Shown in pieces: positions 32,137-45,335 of a DNA stretch of 64,000 bases. The notes beneath the pieces were generated by a model. It saw only the letters and a program-made list of their open reading frames with translations, was not told the DNA's origin and searched no databases. Source of the DNA: Tetrapyrgos nigripes (Eukaryota; Basidiomycota; Agaricomycetes; Agaricales; Campanellaceae); contig JAACJM010000037.1 of the NCBI GenBank assembly GCA_013368315.1, positions 248,001 through 312,000 on the forward strand, written 5' to 3'. Made by a program: the position numbers and the translations under genes. The first letter of the stretch is position 1. Each line of letters opens with the position of its first letter.

Positions 32137-35100
32137 CTACGCTAATGGAGTTGCTTTCGCCTTCTTATTCCTTTCGCGTGTTGCTTGAGCCTTCGCTTTT
32201 GTGAGTTGCCTTTTTTCCTGACCTGACACTTGTAATGCTGCAGATAACTCCCGGTGAAATGCTTCTCGGTCACTGTCCAAAGGGTATAGAGGGACTGGAG
32301 CAACAAGTTCCCGAGGCAGTACCTCACGAATTAGGTGTGCATTATGGAGTGCGTGTATGTTCAAAATGTAACGGTCGTCGTCGGAATGGACAATATGTCG
32401 TTCCTGTTGGTCAGTATCTATCCGTTCTTGGCGAATACGCTGTGAGCTAAACCCGATCTCGCAGGCACCGGAAACGCAGTCGTGTTGGGCATTGAAATCA
32501 AAAGAGATGTGCTAACCAGGAGTTAGCCTATCGTAAATTTGATGTTGCGTGTGGAGAATACTTACTTTTGGTGAGACGACAGTGTGTTTTTCGGTCTTCA
32601 GCAGGACTGGCATGTTGAAATGCTTATCTTTCTCGTTCAGGACATTGAAACACTCAATCACGAGGAGCGTATTTTCAGGAAGAATTGGTTCGTTTTCTTT
32701 GGCAATAATCCTGACAATCCGACCTGGGTAATTATGCTAAATATGCAGATATCAGAAATCTGATGTGATAGAAGGAAGACGAACGTACTGTAACCCTTTC
32801 ATCTTTCACAAACACCCAGCACCCCAAATAACATAGATCCTTTGACCGTGAAACCACAAAAGTACATGGATTCCATTTGAAAGCACCTGGATTCTCGAGG
32901 TGAGCTGTGTCTTCGATATGAAAGTCCTTGATGCATTTGTCCCAACTTAGCGACATTCGTTTCCGAGTTGTTCGAAGAGCTGGGGCGAGCTTCACTTGAC
33001 CTTGAACAGGGTGGTCAAATCCAAGGTCATGCTCTCATCAACTACGACACGCACCTGGCCTTATATGAGCCTCTGAATCAGCCCATCCCAGCCGCCTTTG
33101 GAGTTCCAGGTTAGACTTGAAGAAATCCTGGATCAGACGTCCTGCACAAATATCGTTCCCTCCTGCATCTTTCCAGTATCCACCACTGACGATGTGTTTG
33201 AAGCATTCCATACCAGCTAGAGTCACGGCAATGTCTCGACTCGGTGCAAGATGATTTGACAGTATGCTGCATAGTCGAAACACAGCGTTGAAGCACTCGT
33301 AAATCTCTGTGGCGAAGATGACTGATGGTCCGAATCTCCGGATATCCTCAGGCAGATGCGGGAGTACGTGAAGTTTGATCTTTGTGATGATGCGCTGAGG
33401 ATCCACTTTGGCCCATACGTCCAAAACGTTGTCAATGAGTATCCGAAGATCACTCTGTTATTATAAGGTCAGCTTCCTTACTCGAGATTCATGAACGGAA
33501 AAATCATGTCTTTACTCACCAAGTATAAGTCCATGTTTCTGATTTCGGGCATCCATAAAAATGCCCCAAGCTCACCCGTCGCTTTCCATAACTGAAACAA
33601 TTCATCCGAACACAGGTCACGCAAATGGAAAACTGCAAGCTGCTGAAGAGCTTTGAAATGTTTTCCAATGAGTGAGTTTTTATACTGCACCATATACGAT
33701 GCTCGCGGTGGAGGAATGCTGAGACCATGTAGACATGAGGATTGCAGCCGTATTGCAAATGTGAGTTCATTGTCTTTATTCCAATCTCGGCTGGTATTGT
33801 GCCATACGTACTTGTCGTTACCGAGCAGGTAAGTGTGAAGCATTTCACCAGGTGTATCTTGATGTGGATCAACGCCTGTACATTCATGATCAGGACTTCT
33901 CCTTCAATTCGGACTGGGAAACAGCTGACCTGGAGTTTTCAGCAATATATTGTAATGAAAACCTGCATGTAAATCAGCTCGTGATGCTGTTTATGTATTT
34001 TTTAACTCTCATTAATGCTCAATCAAGAAAAGCACTCACATTCCGAGTCATGATCTGACACCGACTGCTGTCCAACAACCCAATCCCACAGCTGCTTTTG
34101 TATTTCTGCCCTGATCTTGATGATCTCTGCCTTGCGTGCATCACCTTTCACATCTCGGTCATTTAGCACGGCATCTCTGGTCTCCCAGTTTGTAATGCGG
34201 CGTTCCTTGACCTCTTTGAAGCGTTCAAGTAGCTGCTCTATCCAAAACTGAGCAATCTTGTCCTTCACACCAGTACTTGTCTGGAGTTCTTTGACGCTCT
34301 CATGGTTCCCACCACACGCCTCCCATACCTGCTCTCTGATACTTCGAATTGTCTGATGTGATGTGCGAGGAATGCCCGGATGATATAATGCTTCGTACCC
34401 TGCCTCTTTTTCCTTCTCTACCTCAGAGCCACCAATATAATCTCGCCGACAGATACTGTTTCCGTTGACGCCAATATGTGAAGCTGTTTCCGATTGCTGA
34501 GGATTATCTGCGGGCAGAAAATGAGGTAGCAACTGAAAGAATATGTCTTGTTTCAGCTCGCAATCATATGCCGTGTGCCAGGTGTCAGTTTCACTGTTCA
34601 ATCATTGTCAGTTTTATGCTTCGAACATGCTCGAAAACTTACAAGTCTTCGCATAATGCCACAAATTGCTCAGAAGATGAAGCGTGTCCTGAGGTGGAGC
34701 AAAATCGTATGAAGTACTCTTGCGAGAGCTTTTGATGGGGAATACTGGCATTTGTGATGTATATGTTGGTGTGGGCATTATACTGCTTGCTGACATTTCC
34801 GGATACATCATCACTCCAAGGAACAATGCGAATTTGGAACATTGGACGACCCTCTGCTTTTGAACGCAAAGGATTGGCCAGAACAGGCGTGGCATCTAAA
34901 AGAGACAGGTGAATAAAACAGAAGTCCGTTAAGCTAAATTCCAGAACATACCATTGAACACAATGCCATTTCTGTATGTACAGTGGATATCCAGAGTATT
35001 GCGAGCCAACGAGCAAGCAGAAAGTTGGTGCAATTCATTAGACTTGATTGTGACTTGAAGCTGATTACTCTCCAGTTCTCGCGAATCAACCTCCCACACT

Positions 35101-36481
35101 TCAACATGGACGTTCTTTTTGACTGTAACCCAACGTTTGATAAATACATATGACCCGCTCACAGTCTGAGCTACTTCGTTCACATAGAAATGACGATGGC
35201 AATTGACAGCAGACTGCCAATCTGCCCACATCGGTGAAAGCTGCTCAACTCCAACTTCCTCAACCCATTTCGCTGCTTGCCAAGTTTCAGATACAACTTC
35301 AGAAAGTTCGGGGTAAACATGTATGTGCTTCCGTACAAGAGGATTTGACCAATCCTGAAAAGTGAATTTATATGATGAGCTTTTCCTCGCAAATTGTGTC
35401 ACGGAAATCTTACCAGAGCTATTAGCTTTGCGGGATGAGTCATAAAGAAATGATTTCCAAGTGCAGATAGATGGTGTTTAGGCTCCATCTTGAACATACT
35501 GGCAATGCTGGCCTGGGTCTTACGCAGTGCTGAGAATGATGGTACATCTGGGGTTCCACACATTTGCATCACCCATAAAATAGATTTTAAATGATCATCA
35601 GACAGTCTGAGTCGAGGAAGGTTATCCAGGAGGTCCAGCATGAACATCTGTACGCAAAACCCCATGAGAAACCGTGAAAAACTGCAGGAAAAGAGGTGCC
35701 CACTGTCTTTGACATGTGCGGGAACCAATCAGATGACTGACTGCCAGCATCAAAGCCATCATCTGTTCGCTCAGCATCTTCATCGGCAAACACTGTCACC
35801 ATCTCATTGAGAACATCGTTTCCTATGTTTATGGGCATATGCAATACTCACCCAAGGCCTCAATGGCTCGTGCTATACCAGCAGTCTCAGATTCTTCGTC
35901 GTTGACATCATCCAGAGTCGTGGACTGTGCAGTCTCACTGTCGCCAAAGGTACCAAACAAGGTATGTGTCCGAAGAAGGCCCAAATCGTCCAGCCGTGCA
36001 TTGAGTTCGATATCTTCTTGCTCCAGCTGGTTGAGCTCTTCCTGGCCAGCAGAGAAATTGTACGGATTTCCAAAGTTATCCACACAGGTTCCAGAATCCA
36101 TTCTGACGTCTTGCAGCAGGTCATTTCTAGACAATTCCACCTCAGCATCCGAATCCTCAGCAAGGATCTGGTCCAGGGTATCAGAATGAGGAAGAACCGC
36201 GAAGATTCGGGCAGGTACAGGCGTTGGTATTGGTACGTCGATGGCAGCAGCAGGAAGTGATGTGTCGAGGGCCTTCAATGCTTCCTTGTGTTTTTGTGTG
36301 CGTACATGATTAAATCTTCCTTCTTTTTTGATGATACAGTCTCGTGTGTCTGAATTGCTGGAACAGGGCAGACAACGAATATATTCATCATCAACTCCTT
36401 CAAACACTGAGTCTCAAATCTTAGTCTCGATTTCGACAGAGCAGAACATTACAGGCATTCACCTTGTCGTTGTGGTGGCAT
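32137..36481 (-). CDS. Large transposase-like protein with Cys/His zinc finger
   Basis: A dozen or more exons join in frame to roughly 1,200 residues. The start is an ATG at 36481 (MPPQRQ) spliced to VFEGVDDEYIRCLPC. The N terminus has a possible C2H2 finger (CLPC followed by NHVRTQKH). Conserved blocks of a family scattered through Agaricomycete genomes follow: PWSDDVSGNVSKQ, DTPGEMLHTYLLGNDKY, YKNSLIGKHFKAL, HVLPHLPEDIRRFGPSVIFA and FRLCSILSNHLAPSRD. The paired Asp in SDD and the later Asp/Glu are good candidates for a DDE nuclease core, inferred from their conservation. The C terminus is basic (RERNKKAKA). Superfamily is uncertain (Tnp2/CACTA-like is one possibility). Confidence 0.7.
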
Positions 36482-36582
36482 AGCGCAGTTGGACTCAGTG
36501 AAGATAAGGGCTGGGCGTTACTCACGTGCGAGACGCTAGAAAATTTTTTTGTTCCGCATCCATCCTTCTCTTTCATCCCAAC

Positions 36583-37951
36583 ATGTCAGATCTCGAGGAA
36601 TTTATGGCCTCTCCCCCTGCCAGCCCCGAAAAAAATCTTTCTGCAAGGTCTGCAGGCGCTCCAGACAGTCCATTCCCTTCAGCCCTCACTATATCCGAAC
36701 CTCTGCGGATGATGGCAGACAGCACTTCAACGATGACTCTCAATCTTCAAGAGTATTCTTTCATTCCAGTCTCAGAGTCTCAGACACCTACAGCTCCTCA
36801 AACTCCGGCCCAGGCCAATTCTCTCAAGCGGGGTCTCCCGACTGATATAACGGAATACGCCATGTCCTTGTCACGAAATGTCAGACTCAAACCAGCTAAC
36901 CATGAGGAGCTTGCTCTATTCGCTCAGGTAAGTTTCCGTTACCTGATTCTATTCCATCGATCTGATTCCATACAGGCACCTCCAGAAAGGCAGTCTGTTT
37001 GGACTGCTGCACAGCTTTTGGTTCTTTCACAACGCCTTGATGTCTTGCAACCAGTGGATGCTCCATTCGTTATCAACGCCAGCCTCAGTGTGCGTGATTT
37101 ATTTATATGCTCCTTCTTCGCCGCTGACGCCAACCTGACAGGGAAAGATTGAGGTTTTGTCAGCCAAAACCTTTTTAGACTCAACGGCGTCGGCATACTT
37201 GACAGTGCCCAACACCAAGGTCATGGTATGTACTTGTTCTTTTTCAACACAACGATTCTGAGTCTTTTATTAGGATGCACTCAAAAGGTTGCCCGAGTTG
37301 AAGGAGGCCCTTGGGAGCAAGCCTTCGATGCAGATTATATCCAGCAAAGTAAGCAGCCGCTTCACTCACCACCGGAACAATACCAAAGACGAGGTATGTT
37401 TCTGTGCGTGTTAGGTCACTGCCGCTGCTGAGTCGTTTATTTCTCAGATCAGCACCTCTCTTGGTCACTTCAACAGCGACACAAAGACCTTCATCGGGCC
37501 CTACACTGGGATTGTGGCACTGACTCGAGCTCTGGTTGCAAGTATTGGAAAATCAAATGAGATTCCAGTCACAATACCGTTGGTAGTGCGTGTTGCGTTC
37601 TGGGTGTGTTTTTATCTTTCTGTTTATCTTGCCTCTTCTTATGTTTTGTTTCATAGCGTCATGTCTATGTCGCAGAAGCTGTGAAGACTCCGAATGGCAA
37701 GCCCGGTCCTGATTTCTGGAAAGCTGTTGATGAAGGGCTGAAGAAAATTCGTGAGGCAAAGGACAACGATGCGGCAAGGATCTCCGCGTGAGTGATCTCT
37801 TTTGAAAGAAGAGCACTGAGTCGCTGACTTCTTTAACAGCATGTTCTCGAAAGTGCTTGAGAATGACCGCACCAAGTATACTGATCAAGGCCAACCCGAG
37901 GATGCGGAGATACAGGGTCTATTGTCGGCTGCTGGGACTGGGGCAGCATAG
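36583..37951 (+). CDS. Transposon accessory protein 2
   Basis: Seven exons give about 332 residues from the ATG at 36583 (MSDLEEFMASPPASPEKN) to the TAG at 37951; every junction keeps the frame. The N terminus is Ser/Pro-rich, then comes a compact part (LKPANHEELALFAQ, SVWTAAQLLVLSQRLDVLQ, SLGHFNSDTKTFIGPYTGIV, RHVYVAEAVK). It ends with a small polar tail. No known domain is recognised. It diverges from the transposase gene with 101 bp between the start codons, so the two probably share a promoter region. Its role in the element is unknown. Confidence 0.65.
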
Positions 37952-38434
37952 CGAACACTTTTTTAAAAATACCTTCAAAGTACAGCAAATATATTCCTTT
38001 GTGACTTTAAACTCATGCGCAATACGTGCAACTAAGAAAGACAACGCATTTGTATATATTGAATAAAAAAGGAAAGGAGAGCGGATCGAGCTCGGGATGT
38101 ACATTGAGGACGTAAGACAGATGTCGCAAGTATGAGGTTGCGAAGATATCCCGGACGACATGGAAAGATGGCCAACATCGGATCAGGGATCAGGGAGACT
38201 GTATTTCCGACTCCACGGAAGGTCATTGCGAGGTTGGAATCACGTTGTGCGGTCGGTCTTGGATAATCGTTCACGCAACATCCCTGAAAGGTCCCGCTCG
38301 AACGGTGGTGTAGTCTCTCCCAGACAGACAACATGATGATCTACTAAAGTAGATGTATGATAGAGGAACAATTTCCTTTCTTCACAACGGAAATCCCGGC
38401 AGTATGTACTATTCGGTCGAATAGTCCCTCTTCC
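37952..38434. other. Right flank of the three-gene transposon
   Basis: 3' UTR of accessory gene 2 and flank up to the hAT target duplication. No gene is seen. Confidence 0.45.
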
Positions 38435-39199
38435 TTCCCTTCTAGGGCACGGAAAGTCCGGTCCTGGACTTTGGTCCAGACTCAACTTCACTGGACTGAA
38501 CCTGAAGTCCGACTCAAAGTTCAGAAATCCTGAGAACTGGGCCCCAGGTTCGGTTCATGGTCCAATAAGCCAGTGGAATTGGTGGACCGGTAAAGTTTGA
38601 AGCTGAGCAGTCCACATTTGGTAAGCAAGATTTCTTAAGGCACGTTTCTGTCTTCAACCGCCATGTGCGCTCTTCCTCAGTATCCAGTGCACCTGTCTGT
38701 TTTGCGCCAAGTTTCTGGGTAGGTTGGCACTGTATGGCGCTGGCATGTAGGGTTTCTGTTCCTCTACTAAGCCAGATATATCATTTTGTGCCTATAATCT
38801 GTGGGTTTTTCGTCAGCTTTTCAATCCAGGCAACGCCGCCAGCCAGCACTAGTATTGTTACAAGCAATCGGTGGTGGGGCGTAAGTTTCCCAATCAATCA
38901 GTTCATAACGTGGTTCTGATTTTGAGTCCTAAAGCATCATCAGTATTATCCGACACTTTCACGCATGGTGCGTGATTATCTCGCTATCCAGGGCTCTGGA
39001 ACTCCGTCGGAGAGAGCATTCTCGAGTGCAGGCCTCACCGATCACAAGTGCCACAATGGACTGAAACCAGAAATGCTTGCAGCCATTCAGACTCTCAAAG
39101 CTGCTTACCGCAATGGACATATTTCCGCTCATCAACAAGCTGATGAACATGTAGAAGACCTTCAAAATTTTTTGGAAGAAAATTATTTTGGAGAGGATG

Positions 39200-39396
39200 T
39201 GTAACTCTTGGCTCTCGATGCCTAAGGCCTCAATTCACAAGACAGGGCTTTTATATTTCCGCTGCTATGAACAAGACAGTTAAGGCGAGGTGAGAGTAGT
39301 AAGAGTTACTAGTAAAATACTAGAAAGTTCCTTTTATAGCTACGGCAGCGTGTGAGAGTATTATTAATAGTACCTAATCAGGTAACAGCCGTTACA
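39200..39396 (-). repeat. 3' LTR of the Ty3-like element
   Basis: 197 bp. Against the other LTR it has an 8-base difference at gtagtaagagttact and a few substitutions, so the insertion is not brand new. Confidence 0.9.
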
Positions 39397-39406
39397 TCCT
39401 CCCCTG
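39397..39406 (-). other. Polypurine tract of the Ty3-like element
   Basis: The plus strand reads tcctcccctg here, so the minus strand reads CAGGGGAGGA directly before the 3' LTR. This fixes the element's orientation. Confidence 0.7.
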
Positions 39407-40050
39407 CTAGAACGAAGTGTATGCGAAGCAGACAAAACAAAGATTTAAGTGGAGATTAGTATTTAATAATTATGGGATTCATGGAAGTAAAGAAGTAAAG
39501 TAGCGCTGAGAATGAATGATGATTAAGATTTTTTAACATACGAGGACCCATTCTAACCCTCAAGTCCAGTCCCCCGGGACCATCATGACAAGGTCAGCTC
39601 ACCTCCAAGTACCGCATACTCCAACCCAAGTCTAAGTTGACCCTCGCATGGATTGATTGACAATTACCGAGCCCATATCAATGTTCATATCGGCGAGCCC
39701 CCTTACAGCAGCATCAGGGAGGTTGTGTGGTGCATAAGTGAGCTTGGGTAGCTCGTAATCAAGACTCAAAAGTGTGACGTGACTGCTTGCATTCTTCCAG
39801 TGATTGAGAACGGCAAGGCAACAGTGATGCTCAGAGATATTAGTGATATCCCAGTGACTTGGAAATTGGTGAGTGTCATTGACCCGGATAGGAATTGGGT
39901 GGAAAAGAGTTCAGTCTTGAGCATGGAATTCAGAGAAAGGCATAGGCATAGAATTCATCGAAGTAGCATTGTCACTGAATAATTAAATAGATATTTTATT
40001 CAAGCATATGAGGGACCCACTCTGACCCTTTAAGTCCAGCCCCGGTGTGT

Positions 40051-41905
40051 AGAATTGTGCGGGTCACCCCTGCAGGTTGGCGGGTCAGTGGCTGTGTATG
40101 TGTGTGCTGCCGAAATATCGATTCGAATCCTCCTCCACTACGTAGAAATGCACTCTGAAGGATATCTCAATGAAAAATCCTCTATTTAAGTAGTCTGATG
40201 TACTTTCTGAGTCTCTTAGACAATGTCGTTAGCAAACACTATTAATACATACTCTTTTTCAATTTCGATTGGGCTAATCCCTGCTTGAAAACATATAAAT
40301 GGTAGATATGTATATGTGAATATGAGAAGATGAATAGTATAAGTATGAAGGCCTGTATCTACTCTTGCAAGTTCGAATTTTGTACATGTATGACTCGGAA
40401 AGTGGCACGCACACCGAGAACTGACCCGCAGATCTATCGGGGTGGCCCGCACATATGACATCATTGCGGGCCAGGTGCGGGTCAGGTGTGGACCAGCCAA
40501 TACCCGACGCATCGGAAATTATCAGCAAGCTTCATCGATCAGTTTCTTTCATCCTTTTCACTCTCTCTCGGCTTTGTCTTCCTATTGCAAATCAGTTCTC
40601 AAACAAGTTACATACTATCTATGAATATTGGCCAGACGCCCTGGATTGGACAGCATGTCTATGTTGTCAAGGGTAGCGAGAAGGGATACAGAGGTATTGT
40701 TCACAACGTTCGACCGTTTCCAAATTACAGTGGCTTGCAATTTCGTGCTGAGCTTCAGAAATTTGGCACCCAGGTCTGTCCGAGCATCAACTTGGACTAT
40801 GATCATGTCCGTCATGTCGAGTAAGTGTGCACTCTATGTGATGTTTGTGTAACTTATCATTCTTTCAGTCATTTTCAGCCACTAGACGACGTTGATCTGC
40901 TAGGGCACTATCACACAGGATATTCACTACGGCCTGATTATTGTTGTATGCCTTGTGAAGTTCCTTATTCCCCTGAATGCTGGCCTGCTCCAGTCAATGT
41001 TCCACGGAGTACTACACCCATTCCTTCAGACGTTGACAGCCTTGATACTGCCACTGCTCCATGGACTCCTGACCAATATGACTCTCAACATGAAATCATG
41101 GCTCTCAAGTAGTCCAGCACTCAAAACTGAGTAGAATATGGTCATATTTGGCCAGTGTCTTTTGTTCTGAGTTGAGCCTGCAGATACCGGTGCGTTTCTA
41201 TACTTGTCTTTCACTTCAGGTACTGACAAAATGTTAGCCCCCTAGCATTCACAACGTTTTGACGCCTGAAGGTTTTGTGGCTTATTCATGGGCATAGCTA
41301 TGAGTGATGTGAATGGTAGACCATAGGAGCAGGTCATAGAGTGATGAATAAGGGTTCGGACTGCGAGGATGTTGACAGTACATAGTGTATGTACTTGTAT
41401 ATTGTGTTTGTAGTAGCGTAGCTTTCAATGGTATGATTTTTTAAACACATTTGAAAGGCAACGTAAGGAGAAGCTAACCAGTAAAAGAACCAAGCCCATT
41501 GGTTGAAATGTAGCCAAAAGATATGCTACGGTAGGCTGAATCGCGAAATCAAGCTATGTCAGCCATAGACTGATGTGCATCTCCTATAGACTAGATTTTA
41601 TTCCAGCTGATAGAATGAAATATATTCTATGTGTAGCCTACAGTAGACTAGATTTCGTCCTATGTTAGCTTAATTTCATAGACTGAAAAAGAATCTATCC
41701 TACCGGCACAGTGCCTACTGATATTACAGTGAGGTCTGAATGGGTCAAGCTAACTTAAACTGACCCGATGCCGACATCTATTCTCGAGAACATGTTGACC
41801 GATGACTCGGACATGGTGCCTGAGCCTCGGACTCGGCTAATCCACGCTGACCTGCACAGGCCCGCCGACCCACACCTGACCCGCACAGGCGACCTGCACA
41901 ATTCT
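40051..41905. mobile_element. Nested inverted-repeat element inside the Ty3-like element
   Basis: AGAATTGTGCGGGTC at 40051 recurs inverted as AGAATTGTGCAGGTC at 41891-41905. Both ends continue with several GCGGGTCA-type repeats, as in some hAT termini. Both flanks carry a gtccagccc segment of the host element. No clear target duplication was found, so the exact ends are provisional. Confidence 0.55.
40621..41112 (+). CDS. KOW-like domain protein carried by the nested element
   Basis: Two exons joined by an intron with GTAAGT and TTTCAG ends give about 145 residues. The ATG at 40621 opens MNIGQTPWIGQHVYVVKGSE, then KGYRGIVHNVRPFPNYSGL, which resembles the KOW-type fold seen in many Agaricomycete transposon-borne proteins. 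LDYDHVRH and a Pro-rich tail with two CxxC-like Cys (YCCMPCEVPY) follow. It may be a fragment of a larger protein whose front part is missing. Function is unknown. Confidence 0.5.
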
Positions 41906-42488
41906 CGCAACCGAGTCCAGCCCCCAGGGGCCATCGTGACAAGGTCTAGCTCGCCTCTCAGTACCGACGCACTTAAGCCCAAGTCAGTATGTCAACCTTT
42001 GTGTTGGGCAGCCAGATTACAACAGCATCAGAGAGCGCATCAGTGAGCTTGGGTGGCTCATACTTAATATTTAATTGAATAATTTGGATGGCCGCAGTGC
42101 TATTCCAGCGAATAATAGTATTATAACAAAGGATACTCAAAGATGTCATTAAAGTTGATAAAATGTTTAGATTAATTACGACGTGGGTAGCAATCTGGGA
42201 TACGGGTGGCAACTGATGATCGACACCACGAGATTCCAGTAAAATAAAATTGCTGGCTCTAGTGGCTCTCCCTCTGAAGAAGGAGAATCGGACTCAGATG
42301 AATTAGACTCATAAGAATCAGACTGATAGGAATGAGAGTATTCAGATTCAGAAGAAGTAGACATTCTATAACGGTCCCGTCTTTTTTTTTTACAATCATG
42401 ATCAACTCGAGAATAAGAACGTGGATTAGATCTAGAATGAGAGTGTGAACGGCGAGCTCAATCCAGCTGTTCACGGGCCTCAATGTAA

Positions 42489-43269
42489 TATTAGACAGTT
42501 TGTGCAGCCATGAGCCTGCCCGAAATGGCACGTACGCGTCACGAACCGCTCGAAACCCTGAGTTGCACCCACCGTAGACACATAGACTGTATAATCCCCA
42601 TCTCCTTTCTGTAAAATGCCCATTACTCGTCGACAAGCCATCGAAAATGACCAGACCAATACCAACGCAGCTCATGATGAAGAGCATAACCCACCTGAAC
42701 GCCCTGTCTCTCCACACTGGGATTGCGAAGAAGGTGGGGCTTTACCATCTGCTACTGATGACAAAGGTGCTAGTTAGGAGGGCTCTGGAGACGAGGAAGA
42801 AAGTGATAAGGATGATGATGAAGAAGTCTCTGAGAAAGAGACCAATGGACAGGATAACAACTCGCAGAACCGACAAAGCAGCAACTGGCTCCCCTGGCAA
42901 GATCATGCCTTAATAAAGGAAGTTGACAATGCACAAGGACACACTGAAACTGTTCTAACCACACTGTATCTGCCAGCTCATCCAAGTCTACTGGTCCACC
43001 AGGCCATGAACCACTTTCTGCATCACTCTCTTTCTCTTCAACGACATCTGCAATTTTAAGGAGAAGCTGTTGGACAATTTGCTGTTTCTGGAGCAAAACA
43101 ACTTCCATTTGAGTAGTACGACGTGTTACAGGTGATGTGAGCAGTGTAATGTACGAGAAATACAGAAATGCCCAACTTTCAACTGGGGCAGGCGCAACTC
43201 AGCTTCTCGGGCGGTTCGTGACGTGCATGTGCCATTTCGGGCAGGCTCGTGGCTGTGCAAACTGTCTAT
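42489..43269. mobile_element. Inverted-repeat element inserted in gag
   Basis: The ends are long imperfect inverted repeats of about 75 bp (GACAGTTTGTGCAGCC on the left; GACAGTTTGCACAGCC inverted on the right, then GAGCCTGCCCGAAATGGCAC in both). TA or AATA at both edges may be the target duplication. Reading gag across the site (KARE to YYIEAREQLD) confirms insertion. Confidence 0.75.
42616..42943 (+). pseudogene. SANT/Myb-like protein fragment inside the inserted element
   Basis: The ATG at 42616 opens MPITRRQAIENDQTN; after a stop at 42775 the same frame continues through an acidic stretch to SSNWLPWQDHALIKEVDNAQ. That is the start of a SANT/Myb-like DNA-binding domain common in basidiomycete transposons. 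The remainder is gone. Confidence 0.55.
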
Positions 43270-45335
43270 TCTCGAGCCTTGTCACTCTTCTCAAGTGCCA
43301 AGGCTGCCTCTATTATCTCATGCAACGATGAACCCTCGGCGGTAATTTTATGGATTTTCGCAAGATCATCCGTCATACTTGGAGGAAGCAAAAGAATCAA
43401 CCGTTTGCGAAAGTTATATGCGTCAGAAGGAGTAGGTACGCACTTGGCGTATTTTTTCAGAGTCTCAAATAGACCTTATACTCCTCTCGAACGCGAATAT
43501 GTTACTGGTTCAAATCTATCAGCCACTTTAGTCATAGACGCCTCATGAATAAATCGTCTATACAATGCGGCTACAACTTGCATAAAGATCCAACGACCTT
43601 TGTTATGATCAGCGCAGTCAAATTCATCAGGGGTCTGCTTAACAATATTAGTGATGAAGTGACGAGCAGCGCCCTTTACAAATGCAAAAAGTGTATTGGT
43701 TCTCAAAATATCAACTGAGGTATGCACATATGCATTCTTGGTTTTACTCCAGCACACTTCATTGCCACATAACCCAGCAGTATTCATCCAGCGGACCAAA
43801 TCTCTAAGCCAGCCTTCAAATACAGTATAATCATCTTCGCCATAGTATTCACCAGGCTTAGGGAGTGACTGAAGAAGTGTTGGACATTTGAGCTGTTCAC
43901 AACTGGCTCACAATAGAGTTGTGATACTACTAAGTCCTCGAAAACCTTGAAGGTAGCTTTCAGCATATTATTTTCAGATAATGGGGTAGGATCATAAGTC
44001 CATGTCTTTTTATTAGTTAAAGTAGGGTCTACTGAGGTGTAGCACACTCCTTTGCATTGATCTCCAATATCTCCTCATTCGGATGCCTTCTCAAAGTCTG
44101 TGGCATCATTACTAGAGGATTCTTCAGAATCACTGGGCAGGTTTCCTCCACTAGGAGGACCTCCAGCACCATTTCCCTTGCTGCGATTTCGATGAGGAGG
44201 CTGTTCATCCTGACGACGGCCCTTATCACCATTATTGTGGCCATCGTCAGATTCACTGGAACTATCGTCTGAGGATCTGCCACTAGGTTCATTCTTTGGT
44301 TGCTTATAAGTATCATAGCTTTGATGTCTACAATGAAGGGTTGGTTCAGGGTAGATATTTCGAAGTTTCTGTATTTCTGTGTCCGAAATAGGATACAGCC
44401 TCTGTGTAATTTGAGGGCGGCTAGTATTATATAGCACTTGATGTTCCTCATCAATGATAATATCTTGGGAACTTATATGTGTGGTGTTAAATTTTTCTAG
44501 GTCAAAGTCATGTAAAGTTTGGAGAACATAACATCGGCGAAGCTCTGTGCGGTAATTACGGACTCGTGACTCAATTCTTTGGGATTCTCGCGAAGCGACA
44601 GAGGGAAGTCGTCGTTTCATGTTTTGTTGAGGCTCAGACCATCCCTCAATGCAGTATGACTGTGTTGAGCCATCAAAAAGGCTATTATGGGACGGCGGTG
44701 TTGAGAATACGACGTTGTCATGCTTTGCCGTTTTCGAAGAAGTCCGAGTCGTTCCCGACGACGCTTTTGGCTTAGGCTTATACGATTCACGCATAGAGTT
44801 AGATTCAGTAGACTCAATAGAAGTATGATTGACAGCATTTTTATTAAGGAAACCAGAGAACTGACCACCCTTCATAGGTTTAGGTGACAGTCTCGGGATC
44901 TGACTTGACGTGGTCATCTTCAACAGTGACAACGACACCTGAGCACTATGCTTAGGATTATGGATGGAGGTGGGAAACATAGTGTGAGAGGCGTGTAGAG
45001 TGCGGGAGGTGGGAAGAGTGTGGGAGACGTGTAGGGTGTGAGAGGTGGGTAGAGTGTGGGATGTGTAGAGAGTAAGAGGTGGGTAGAATGTGTAGAATGT
45101 GTAGAGTGCGAGAGCCAGAGGTGAGTGGTGATGGAGAGTATTGGTGAGAGGGAAGGTCCTCGGAAGCCTTTGGGCTTGCTGGGAAGTTTTTCGAGTGTGT
45201 TTCGAATGTGTGTCGATGAGAGTCGAAGGGATATGAGGTTGTTGAGATGGTAAGGGGATATAGTACGTTGCGAGGGGTGCAGGTGGCGGAAAGAGTAGAG
45301 AATAGAGCAGTAGAAAGACTGATGTGAAAAAAATG

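Larger units (their letters stand above)
31336..37951. mobile_element. Three-gene DNA transposon (ends not found)
   Basis: A large minus-strand transposase-like gene is flanked by two outer plus-strand genes, all intron-rich and without visible frame breaks. The extent given covers the genes only. True termini should lie within 30.3-31.3 kb and 37.95-38.43 kb. A hAT remnant starts at 38443, just beyond. Confidence 0.6.
42250..44980 (-). pseudogene. Ty3-like gag, degenerate and interrupted
   Basis: The minus strand encodes a gag N terminus (ISDTEIQKLRNIYPEPTLHC and a Ser/Asp-rich run), then in broken frames a capsid-like region (KGRWIFMQVVAALYRRFIHE, YAKCVPTPSDAYNFRKRLIL, LPPSMTDDLAKIHKIT) and, beyond an inserted element, a Ser-rich end (MSTSSESEYSHSYQSDSYES). 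Several stops and frame changes (for example near 44080 and 44010) show it is dead. Confidence 0.75.
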
